Of a DNA stretch of 64,000 nt, positions 11,143 through 20,251 are shown piece after piece (position 1 is the first letter of the stretch; each line of letters begins with the position of its first letter). Position numbers and translations under genes: made by a program. Source of the stretch: Atriophallophorus winterbourni (taxonomy: Eukaryota; Platyhelminthes; Trematoda; Plagiorchiida; Microphallidae); NCBI GenBank assembly GCA_013407085.1, contig JACCGJ010000195.1, positions 102,724 through 166,723 of the forward strand, written 5' to 3'. The notes beneath the pieces were generated by a model. That model made no database searches. It was not told the origin of the DNA and worked only from the letters and a program-made list of their open reading frames with translations.

Positions 11143-12225
11143 TTACCAACAATTGTATCGCTTTTTCAAGGCAGTAGTCCAAGGTGACAATAAGGCTTTT
11201 CCTCTAGCGGTTTTGAAAAGAATATTATCTGACGATCGTTTGGATGAGCTAGAAGGCAGTGGTGCATTCGCTTGATAAGATGAATTCGGTGATTTATTCG
11301 AAATGGTATCTGATGAATTCTGAAGTTTGCAAACATTGAAGCCACTTTCTTGGTAATGAAAACTAGGTTTTCCGTTTGAATCAATGATACGGGCGGATCT
11401 GGACATGTTAACAGGAGTATCGCTTGAATCGGTTGATAGGGAAGTCAAATTTTCATCACCAAACGAAAGATCTTTAGCACGAGCAATGGCACTGTTAGAA
11501 ATCGGTTGAACTGTCTTTCCAGATGCAGTTTGAATATCCAGAGTAACGGAAGTGTTCTCCATACTATGATAGGATGTATGAAAGTAAACGTTTTCTTTTT
11601 CGCCAAGCGGCATAGTTAAGGTATCGTCATCATTTGTCTGCATCAGAGCCTTGGCGTTTTCACGTTTATGTGTATTGAACATGACGGAATTTTGTGCTGG
11701 CGACAAATCTGTTGTTGCCACACGCGCATCTTCATACTGTTCGCAGTGAGCTCGAACATCTTTAAAAGAGGGTTTTGGCAGCTTCAAGAGTTCATTCTGT
11801 AGAATACTGTCATGTATTCCAGCAATTAGACGATCTTTCAATTGCATATCTAACGACTCACCGAAGTTGCATTTCGCTGCCTGAATTAGCAATTGTAGAA
11901 TAAAATCACGAATTCCTTGTTTGGGCTGACGCACCATGGAATGAAATTTTGCACTTTCGGTTGGCTCGAAATGTACAGGTTTCACGTTTTGCATTAAAAG
12001 CGTCTTCAACGTTTCGTATGGAAGAGAAATAGGAGAATCAGGATAGGCTAAATTCTTGATTAACGTATATGCAGATTTTCCAACTGCATTTAGAAAATGA
12101 ACCGATTTTTTATCATTCTCAGCTTTCGGTCGTGTCATACACCAAATTTCGAATCTTTCACAATAGTCTTCTATTTCTCGAGCATTTGAATTTATATCGA
12201 GAGGTTCTAGACTTGAATTTGCCAT
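11143..12225 (-). CDS. Gag-like protein of the LTR element (about 360 aa)
   Basis: The intact minus-strand frame starts at the ATG ending at 12225 (MANSSLEPLDI) and stops at 11143. An upstream extension of the frame into the primer-binding region lacks an ATG, so I take this start. The first 200 residues or so resemble a retrotransposon capsid: YCERFEIWC, SVHFLNAVGKSAYTLIKNL, FHSMVRQPKQGIRDFILQL and LKDRLIAGIHD. The rest is Ser/Thr-rich and unassigned. No zinc knuckle is present, although the related relic at 15865 has one. It would form the particle that packages the element RNA. The frame remains open although the flanking LTRs have diverged, which is unusual for a dead copy. Confidence 0.85.
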   Translation of the reverse strand: MANSSLEPLDINSNAREIEDYCERFEIWCMTRPKAENDKKSVHFLNAVGKSAYTLIKNLAYPDSPISLPYETLKTLLMQNVKPVHFEPTESAKFHSMVRQPKQGIRDFILQLLIQAAKCNFGESLDMQLKDRLIAGIHDSILQNELLKLPKPSFKDVRAHCEQYEDARVATTDLSPAQNSVMFNTHKRENAKALMQTNDDDTLTMPLGEKENVYFHTSYHSMENTSVTLDIQTASGKTVQPISNSAIARAKDLSFGDENLTSLSTDSSDTPVNMSRSARIIDSNGKPSFHYQESGFNVCKLQNSSDTISNKSPNSSYQANAPLPSSSSKRSSDNILFKTARGKALLSPWTTALKKRYNCW

Positions 12226-12269
12226 GACGAAATGATCCTGAATTGTATGAATTGTATCCTGTTCGGGCG

Positions 12270-12292
12270 CACCCACTGCTCGCGACGCCAAA
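12270..12292 (-). promoter_or_regulatory. Candidate primer-binding site
   Basis: Immediately inside the 5' LTR the minus strand reads TGGCGTCGCGAGCAGTGG. Position and leading TGG fit a tRNA primer-binding site, since tRNA 3' ends are CCA. I cannot assign the tRNA without a search. Confidence 0.5.
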
Positions 12293-12501
12293 TGTAATGA
12301 ATTGTATTGTATTGAATTGAATAATCAGCCCAAGAATGTAAGTGAGAACAACCGCGCTCACTCGAATCACAGTATGTATTGAATAACAACCAGAATGAAT
12401 GAATAACAATCAGAACTTGAATGATAGTACTATTGATTATTTCTGAATGAGTGGTGATGAATGATTGAGTATTATTGATCGTTAATCGAACAATCACCAC
12501 A
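12293..12501 (-). repeat. 5' LTR of the gag-only element
   Basis: Direct repeat of 10825-11032 with the same TGTGG...TACA ends on the minus strand. It is followed by the second GATAT of the target-site duplication at 12502-12506. Confidence 0.92.
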
Positions 12502-12509
12502 GATATTTG

Positions 12510-12790
12510 TGAAAATATTGTTAGAAGTGGTGGACGCTCTTCTGTGGCATACCACCGAAAGAAATCTGGACGCTCGATTGGCTCGTTAGCCACATACAGT
12601 CCTGTGCAAACTGAACTGAACTGAACTGAACCGTAATTTTCGTTGTTTCGTTTCTAGTTTACTAAGCTCGAGGACCTCTCACTGTTCTGGCTAACAAAAA
12701 TGTTATATCAGTGTCCAGGTATCTGGAAACAAAGGCACGTTGAACATACGATGTGTATTCCCAATATCAACATGCTGCCTTTTCAACAAT
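12510..12790 (+). repeat. Dispersed repeat family D (two partial copies)
   Basis: 12530-12640 contains CGAAAGAAATCTGGACGC, a GATTGGCT and TTAGCCAC block, and the tail CTGAACTGAACTGAACTGAA. The same block and tail (as TTGAACTTGAACT) recur at 46560-46640. 12655-12790 matches the sequence that precedes that block in the other copy (GACCTCTCAC, then TCTGGAAACAA). Tails of short repeats such as TGAAC are typical of CR1-mobilised sequences, so family D may be a LINE 3' end or a SINE. Confidence 0.6.
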
Positions 12791-13465
12791 ATGTTGTCGA
12801 AGGAATTCTGAATGTGTGCTTGACTTTTAATCACCTTCAAATACATACAGAAATTCAGCCCTCAATTGCGCTATTTTAAATTTTTAATAGGATTTCGATA
12901 AAAACTATGTACATTCTAAGATAATAAAATTTCACATGTAATTCGAATTTACTAGTGAATATAAGTTGATTCACTGACTGAGTGTTTCCACAATAATAAT
13001 TCGGTTGTGTAACAATACATCTCTTTATTTTAATTTATGAGTGGATAGGTATTTGATTTATAATTACTTTTGACTTGACAGTAAAAAATTCATACAGCAG
13101 TTAGTGTACAAACAATTATTCATGCTAATCTGTATCAAACCTTACGATTGCTTCGCACATGAGTCCTATAGAATCCGTAGCTATTTAAGTCCCACCCTTT
13201 CCTATCTTTTAGGATTTTACTTTTTCGTGGTTGTGTGGCAGTTAAGCATTCGGTAAGCGCGTTAAACAATGAAAATATCAATATTAGTAATAATGATTGT
13301 AACTTAAACAATCACCACATCCGGTGCAGTTCACAATCGTCCTCGGATACTTCTTATTCTTCTTCTGAATCGAAAGCAGAAGGGATAAAATTCTGTTCAA
13401 GCTTAATCAGAGCAATAAAAATGGGTGACTTCTGCTGACAAGGCAATTCATGATAGTAGAAGAAC
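12791..13465. other. No gene recognised
   Basis: AT-rich spacer. The open frame 13235-13438 (+) is a Ser/Asn-rich low-complexity reading and I do not support it as a gene. Confidence 0.35.
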
Positions 13466-13469
13466 ACCT

Positions 13470-14410
13470 CTATATCACTATATGGATCAGGTCTATCCGT
13501 CTGAACAAATGCTGATCCAACGTGCTTTTGAATTGCTGTTCTGATGGTTGAGACCGGATCCCTTTCGGTAGAGAGTTCCAAGTGTTCACCACCTGCGTGA
13601 ATAGCGTGCTCGCAATACTAATCTTTAGCCTTCTAGGCTACTGCAACTTAAGGTCGTGCCCACGAGTCTTCGACTCACCTACTAATCGGAATTACTGGAG
13701 GAACTCGTCTCCATATTGACCGAGAAGAGCAGGTCAAACCTTTCACTTCGAAGTTCTAGGGAGTAAAGTTTCAGCAAGCTCCTTCTATCCTCGTATGTGA
13801 GGTGGCGCATTACATGAACCATCGTAGTCTCCCTCTTCTGTACTCTCTCCAAGGAGTCACATTCGCCTTTGGATTGAGGAAATCCAACAGGTAGCCCATA
13901 TTCTAACAGAGGACGAACATAGGCAGAGAAAAGTGTCTGGAACATTTGCGGAGTAATGGTCGCGAATGAACGCCGAATCGCCCAGCGTTTCCTGGTAGCG
14001 CTGCTTATTCTCCGACATGTGTTAGCCTTTGACTTCAAGGAATCCATAACCAGAATCCCCAAGTCTGTTTCGACCGTCACCGCTCTAATTGGCTTACTTC
14101 CCAAAACGTATTCATCAGCAGTGTCATCGGAGTATATGCACATGACGACTGACTTTACCTCATTTATAAACCGTGACCAGCGATGTGTCCAGCTGACTAA
14201 GTCATCAACTGCTTGTTGCAGTTGCTTGTGGCCATCACAGAACTGACAAAGACCCACAGTTTCAGATCATCCGCAAATAAAAAACAATCGATGGCTGCCG
14301 CGTCCGGAATGTCATTCACGAAAATTTCAAATTACAATGGGCCAAGCACAGATTCCTGCGGCACTCCAAAGCTTGCTATCATCTCTGTAGACAAAACTTG
14401 TAATCATGAA
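13470..14410 (-). mobile_element. CR1/Jockey-type LINE fragment, RT C-terminus to stop
   Basis: Minus strand. 14257-13682 encodes the region after the RT active site: QQAVDDLVSWTHRWSRFIN, TDLGILVMDSLKSKANTC, LFSAYVRPLLEYGLPVGFP, LERVQKRETTMVHVMRHLTYEDR. A frame change then leads to LFTQVVNTWNSLPKGIRSQ and FKSTLDQHLF, ending with a stop near 13480. The plus-strand strings at 14240-14400 mirror FADD-flanking sequence of the RT (for example minus-strand GVPQ-like residues), so the fragment begins near 14410. It resembles the element at 790-2309 more than that at 42333-46285. Confidence 0.85.
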
Positions 14411-14734
14411 TAGCTCCGTTCGTTTTTCAGCCTTTCTGATTTTCCGACAGGTGAACTGAATTCAATTTTTGAGTGCATGAATAATAATGTCTTTTTAACA
14501 GACCTTAACACCTGGGAGACTAATAACAATGCTGTTCGTCACACCTTGGAATATGGCTAAGAAAACAAATAACCCAAACGGAAGAAATTTAGAACCACAT
14601 AAACCAAATAATGTGTTAATAGTTGTGGCTTTGCTTGATGCTTTATTGTGCAATATCAGTTGATAGACATCACTTCAAACTAACACTGCCTTTACAAAGG
14701 CAACACGTGTCCTCAAGCCACTCAAACAGGTATT

Positions 14735-14965
14735 TTGGACATTTTCGCACAAGATATCCTCAAGAATCATGAATACATGCTTGGGACCAGTAATAGAATA
14801 AAGTGTTTAAACCGCGTCTGTTTTAATTGGGACAGTTTACCTTCTACCGTGGCTCACTTTACTGGCTTGCATGACTATGAAACAAAATTAGACGAATTTT
14901 TATTGAATTATTCGTTTATCGAACACATATATACTGCTCAATCTAATCCCTATCTTGATTTATAA
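14735..14965 (+). mobile_element. Possible LINE 3' terminal scrap
   Basis: The frame reads SNRIKCLNRVCFNWDSLPST and then YETKLDEFLL before a stop. This follows the pattern of LINE ORF2 C-termini (R-V-x-N-x-W-N-x-LP, then F-K-x-x-LD) seen at four other places in the window. No other block is preserved. Confidence 0.4.
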
Positions 14966-15860
14966 ACTTACATGTTAATGTTTACCATTCTATGTTTACT
15001 GTTAAGCTTGTTGGCTTTCAGACCATCAAAACATTGAATTACATTGAATTTAGATCGATTTTTGAGAAAATATACAAACCATGTAAACGAGATAATTTTA
15101 GGCTATTCAGTTGTACAACTTCGCTTTATCAGTCAAGGGTTTAGTGTCACTCTGTAATCTTCACAACCACGAGGCGTTTGACCATTTCTTTTCAGGGGTC
15201 ACCGATTGCCGTGGCTCATTTAGAGGTTTCCATGGGAACAAGAATATCATCTTCACACAAAGAATTCATCACTTTTCGAACAAGTTCCCTTAAACCATAT
15301 GCAATCATGGAAAGTTGCAAAAATATAGGATCACCCGTTATTTCTTAATGAATAGATTTTATTATCATACCACCTAAAATCGATGCTCGCTAACGAATTA
15401 GATCTTTAATTTCATGGATGCCAGATTCTGATGATGAACATTTGGGAAAAAAGGAAAATCCAATATCGAGTCATTCCAGCGCCTTCAGACACAATATTGT
15501 TGTATCAAATTTCATTACAATGAATAAAAACTTTGCTGGTTTTGTAGTGCCATATCTGACTGAAAGAGAAATAAAAATCTGACGACAGGTACAGAGCATC
15601 CGGTACCGCCATGAAGCGAAATATCAGATTGATGAATTTTGATATCGGGGGCAAAATTTTCCAGTCATTCAATGAAATTAATAGTTCTACATTTCCTGTA
15701 TTAGGTATAAATTCTTTCGAAGCATGATGAATGGATATGCGTTTTTAAATAAGAGGAACGTTGGATGGTGACACGGATAGAAATTATGGGGTGATTTAAT
15801 TTTCTACAGCGACGACTTCTGGATAATAAGTATGCACATAAAATGACTTAGAATTTCGAC
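14966..15860. other. No gene recognised
   Basis: AT-rich spacer with no supported coding, RNA or structured feature. Confidence 0.35.
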
Positions 15861-15861
15861 A

Positions 15862-15985
15862 AACTGACTAAATATATCCAACTCTACCACATTTATAACA
15901 TTTAGCATAACGTAATTGACAAGTAAAATCAGAATGTAACTTGCCACAAGATGCACATTTTTCAAACTTCTGATTGTGGAAAATT
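15862..15985 (-). pseudogene. Retrotransposon gag zinc-knuckle fragment
   Basis: The minus strand encodes KFEKCASCGKLHSDFTC, then QLRYAKCYKCGRVGYI and a stop. These are two adjacent CCHC-type knuckles of a retrotransposon nucleocapsid; the second lacks its final Cys because of the stop. It lies downstream, in gag order, of the capsid fragment at 17705-18000, with the Penelope-like element between them. Confidence 0.75.
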
Positions 15986-16204
15986 GGAGTGACTTGCACT
16001 AAATTTGCGTATTCTATATCTGGTATGACCTCGAAATTATTTTGCAGCTGTGATCGGTCGCTTGACTAACGTTCAGGTTTAGAGGTTCCAAACAAAACAG
16101 ATTGAGTATCAGTATTACTTTGACGATTGGTTTCTTTTGTAACATCTTCAAAGTGTTAACATATTCGTTTAACTTTCTAAAGCATTGATCGCCGGAACTG
16201 TTCA

Positions 16205-17565
16205 GCAATAGAGGATAATATGCGTAGCTCAGGATGAGGATAGGTTCAGATGGTGTTCACCGAACATGTGTAGTTGTTGTTAGACGTTTCGTCATCAAGC
16301 CAGATTAACACGAGATAGTTTGATGGAATTGATGGAACTGTGTCTTCAAATACACTTCAACTTCATTGGTAAAATCTACGAGCAAATTCGAGGAACACCA
16401 ATGGGATTACCGATTTTCAGCCTAATTGCCTAAGCAGTCATGCAACGTTTGGTTCAGATCGCTCTACCAATATTATGGTCAAGGTTATGGATCCGCTTTG
16501 TGGACGACACATTTGTGATCTTAAAAAGAACTGAACTGGACGAATCGCATCGACTTCTGAACTGTGTATTAAGTGAAATCCAATTTACCAGAGAAACTGA
16601 TGTTGACGGCTGCCTGGCATTCCTGGACGTTTAAGTGAGACGAACAAGCGAAGGAAATTTGGAGACCAGTATCTACAGAAAGAATACGCACACGGATCAA
16701 ATCTTTAACTTTCACAGCAAACATCCAACCAGCCATAAACGTAGCTGCGTTAGAACCCTATTCATAAGAGCACCAACACATTGCAGCACGCCGGAACTAG
16801 GAAGGCAAGTAGAAGAATACCTGTTCAAAGTGTTCCAGAAGAATGGATACCCAAGAAGCTTCGTACTACGCAAAATAGGTCAACCGTACCCAACAAAGAA
16901 ATGATGATGAAAACAGAGTTAGACGCGCTCGTCCGTGTGTGCAGAATATATCAGAAAAAGCAGCTCGGGTCCTTCGGCCATTTGGAATAGATCTCGCACA
17001 CAAACCCTTGTCAACATTACGCAATCACTTCAACAATATATAAAAAAATTTGCAAGAGAAGAACAATCGAATATTGCCTACAAGATTACGTGCAGAGATT
17101 GCGAGAAGAATTACATCGGATAAACCGGCCGCAAGCTAAGCACAAGACTACATAAACACCGGTTAGCTGTACGAAGGCATGACACAAGGTCATTGATTTC
17201 AATACATGTTGATCAATTCGGCCAACAATTCGATTGAGACAACGCAATGATTTTAGCCAGAGAAAACAGCCGATGAGCGCGAGAATTCATCGAAGCGTGG
17301 CACTTAACAACGACATCAGTTAACCAGCAGCTCCAATTGACTACAACCTATGGGCCAATGAAAACTCGATGGACCAGAATGCAACACATGAATTCCACCA
17401 ACCAACGGGAGTGATGGCGAACGGACAGACGGACCTTATAAAACCCTATGAATACCAATTTTAGGTCACTTCGAAAGAAGTTCTTATGATGTCATCTAGC
17501 TTGATGACGAAACGTCCAACAACAACTACACAAGCTCGGCGAACAACATCTAACAATATTTTGAT
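16205..17565 (+). mobile_element. Penelope-like element, 5'-truncated, RT plus GIY-YIG endonuclease
   Basis: From about 16325 the plus strand encodes a Penelope-type reverse transcriptase: IYEQIRGTPMGLPIFS, WIRFVDDTFVILKR (the catalytic DD), CLAFLDV-stop-VRR, LETSIYRKNTHTDQI and FHSKHPTSHKRS. After frameshifts near 16910-17050 it encodes NIAYKITCRDCEKNYIG, a stop replacing Q, then TGRKLSTRLHKH. That is a GIY-YIG endonuclease with its Cys pair. A stretch from 16245 to 16312 is an inverted copy of the element's 3' terminal sequence at about 17505-17560. Such inverted, truncated terminal copies are typical of Penelope insertions. At least four lesions inactivate it. The element appears to sit inside an older LTR-element relic. 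Confidence 0.9.
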
Positions 17566-17574
17566 ATTTTTTAT

Positions 17575-17665
17575 CATCCGACCCGATGTACATTTTTGTG
17601 GGTCTTGTAAAGCATAGCTTTTTATCTGCATATCATCTATGAATAAATCTGAACACCATATTCAT
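17575..17665 (+). repeat. Dispersed repeat family C, copy 1
   Basis: The segment ACCCGATGTACATTTTTGTG, then a TCTTGTAA and a CATCTATGAATAAA block, recurs at 25238-25308 in the same orientation at roughly 80% identity. The nature of the repeat is unknown. Confidence 0.6.
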
Positions 17666-17704
17666 TTAACATTTTTAAGAGTTGGATTATTCGTCATCAA
17701 TAAC

Positions 17705-18000
17705 TGACAATATAAATCAGATTAATTGACACCAACAATTAAGCGATCTCCTAAATAGTCATTTAGTTTTTCTTCATAAGCATCTCGTGAAGCTTGTGTC
17801 TGTAATTCCATAATAAATTGACAAATAATTTGCTTATTTTGCCATTTCATTGTATTAAAGCGAAAACGTTTGTTGGTGTGACATGAGCTAGTAAAATTGA
17901 TTACAATTAATTGCAAGTCTTCTTAGTATACGGGATAGGCAATGATAAATTTTTCAGCAGAGCATACGCATCATCTCTTGCTGAAGTAAGAAAATGAGCA
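17705..18000 (-). pseudogene. Capsid fragment of the gag-only LTR family
   Basis: The minus strand encodes ESAHFLTSARDDAYALLKNL at about 17940-18000, matching SVHFLNAVGKSAYTLIKNL of the intact gag at 11143-12225. After a break it encodes QIICQFIMELQTQASRD and LNDYLGDRLIVGVN, matching DFILQLLIQAAK and LKDRLIAGIHD. Order and strand agree with the LTR relic that follows. Confidence 0.8.
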
Positions 18001-18004
18001 GATT

Positions 18005-18171
18005 CAATTGGATTGCATTGTATTGAATTGATTGAAAAAACCAACCAACGAATAGCGGTAGGATTCATCCATGCTCAGTATTCCAAATACGCGGTATATT
18101 AAGGTATCTATGTTGAACAATGAGAATATGATTAATAGTAATATTGACAGCCAATTTAAGAAATCACCACA
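18005..18171 (-). repeat. Decayed LTR related to the gag-only element
   Basis: The left end (CATTGTATTGAATTGATTG) and right end (AAATCACCACA) match the ends of the LTRs at 10825 and 12293; the middle is diverged. Position upstream of the capsid fragment fits a 5' LTR on the minus strand. Confidence 0.65.
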
Positions 18172-20001
18172 CGCTATCTTCCTAAATATATCTGCATTTA
18201 ACTTAATAGGATAGCATTCAAAAATTAATCAAATGCTTATTTCGCTATAACGAAATGTAATGTTTCTTACTTTTGTGTGTGACATTTTATAAAAATTTAT
18301 CTTATAGATCAGAAAACATTATTTTCATAAATTGAAGATCGTATTTATTAAAAATGATTGTACACATGTTGCGCGAAATTTTTCATTGAGTTTCTGCAAT
18401 TAATTTGGTTTCTGCTTCTCAAACTGATCAAAATGTTTCTCGCCAAATAAAGATTAACGCGCAGCAGCTATTGATACTAAAATTTCCACACATTTATTGG
18501 AAGAGCTGTCAACCACTCGACGCAAAACTGTGTTTCGAAAAGAGCTATCTGTTCTGTACTACTTTTTGGATGTTCTGCATAGTCGCTGAGTTCATTGGAT
18601 GTACGATCTTCAGTAGCGTTTAACCGTCGTTCCCTTTAAATAATCTTGGGTGTCCGATATGCTGACCAGATGTCTAACGTTGCCGTTTGTATGCAGTGCA
18701 ATGGAATACCACCGCTTACCACTAACTTCCAACGGTGAAAACAGTAGTGGTTTTGTCACATCCCCCTAAAGACAGATTCAGCGCTCACAGAGCTTGTGTT
18801 TAACCATTAACTCACTCGTAATTGGCGTCGGCGACCAGAATTTCAAACGAAAGAAGGTGTATATGCCACGAAACTGCGAACTATCTAGGGCATTTCAAGG
18901 TGGGCAAGCGATTGGATAATGAGTTGCGAAGATCTGGACTCCGATCGACTCGCGTGAGCTAGCGTAATTCAGACCATCAATAAAGCCGGCTAAATTCATC
19001 CGTTCAACTATCCGCGCAAAAGTAAATTTGATAGGTTAGTACTCATTTCTTGTCTCAACAAAAAGTAAAACTAAGCAGAAATATGCCATACAGTTCCTAA
19101 AGAGTCATATAAGGCCTATTCTTCAGACAACTTCAATCGCAGTCTCGGTACATGGCTATTACTTATTTCCTCGGCAAATTCTTGAATAATTTATCATTGA
19201 AGATATATTTTAAATCTCTTCAGATGAGATATATAGAATATAAACAATAATATATGCTGCTATATGATTGATGTTTTAGTTCTATAAGAGTTGTGCTGCG
19301 AAACACGGCCAAAATTAATTCGGATATTTCCGCACACGCTTTGTTTGCTGCAATAGCATATTAGGCACACCGTGTAAATTGTTTTTATATGAATGCCGTG
19401 AAGAATTCAATGTTAAATTCAAACCTCATTTCGAGGTGCCAAAGATTAGCTTACTGCTGTGGTAAAAAATACTAATCTGCTTGAAACTCGAATTTATTTC
19501 CAACACCTCACCTTGAATGCACCATGTACATTCCAAGTAGAATAGTTGTTTAAATTGGACAATTCAAATAACCTCTCGAACAAACGTCATTTTCGTGTTT
19601 CATCCACAATTATGCGCCAAGAAAAGTTTACAATATAATTATTGTATTGCTTAATATCATATTCCGAACCGTTAGCTGTTTTCAGCAAACATAAGACGGC
19701 ACCTTACTTGAAAAAACACTAGCACTTTCGTCAAATTCAAGTTTGTATCGGTCTATACGCACCAAAATCAAATTTTTGTCGTCTTCTACCGACGTGAACT
19801 GCCAAATTGTTCGGTAATAAATAGCATATTTTTTAATAGGCGTAGATATTTGAGCTGTCCTAAATTTTTATTTGACAATGCCTCGATAATTCCCTCAAAA
19901 ACAGCTTAAACAAGAACTCATGGTTGGTATTATTATTCTGCCTATCATTTGAATGTGCATAGAGCATTGATTTTTGGATTTGGGTTTTGCTTTAGTTTGT
20001 A
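18172..20001. other. No gene recognised
   Basis: AT-rich sequence upstream of gene 1. 18750-18860 contains CACATCCCCCTAAAG and TTGGCGTCGGCGACC, which recall a polypurine-tract complement and a primer-binding site, but no LTR pair was found. Any promoter of gene 1 must lie in the right-hand part. I could not identify a TATA box or transcription start with confidence. Confidence 0.35.
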
Positions 20002-20251
20002 ATGGAATTGTGCTGCCGTCGCTATTTTATGCTACTTCTCATATTTATCGTGCTAAACATGGATCGACGCTTAGCATCCGGTTCCGGCCTTGAATTATGG
20101 CTAAACGAATTAAAATTCATCAAATCCAGACCGCTGATCAGTATTTGGGAACACATGACAGGGCGAAATTATTTACGCGGGTTCACTCGAGGTATCCTCG
20201 GGAATATGCTTTTCCCTATACGCCAAAACTCTCAAGATTCCTTGACAAAAC
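20002..20251 (+). CDS. Gene 1 exon 1: signal peptide of an EGF/TSP1 type I membrane protein
   Basis: Exon 1 of an eight-exon gene that I do not recognise by orthology. ATG at 20002 opens MELCCRRYFMLLLIFIVLNM, a signal peptide with basic residues and a hydrophobic core. A lumenal segment of about 55 residues follows and ends at the donor C|GTAAGT. It ends in phase 1 and joins 23460 cleanly. With all exons joined, the lengths (250, 260, 228, 334, 69, 182, 117 and 72 nt) sum to 1,512 nt, or 503 residues plus a stop. The layout is signal peptide, novel region, EGF-like modules, TSP1 repeat, one transmembrane helix and a tail of about 12 residues. A cell-surface adhesion or receptor role is inference from the domains. 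The long introns hold many dispersed repeats. Confidence 0.82.

Larger units (their letters stand above)
10820..12506 (-). mobile_element. Complete gag-only LTR retrotransposon with 5-bp target-site duplication
   Basis: Two direct LTRs (10825-11032 and 12293-12501) enclose about 1.26 kb that encodes only a gag-like protein on the minus strand. The 5-bp sequence GATAT flanks the element on both sides (10820-10824 and 12502-12506), which is a clean target-site duplication. After the gag stop, one minus-strand frame reads SGSLDPPWRSERLLNKPYW then a stop, which looks like the last residues of a Gypsy polyprotein. The parent element therefore probably lost most of pol by internal deletion. With no protease, RT or integrase it must have been mobilised in trans. 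A relic of the same family lies at 15865-18171. Confidence 0.9.

Noticed and set aside
18750..18860. LTR-like and primer-binding-site-like signals
   Set aside because: Neither a second LTR nor coding sequence accompanies them.
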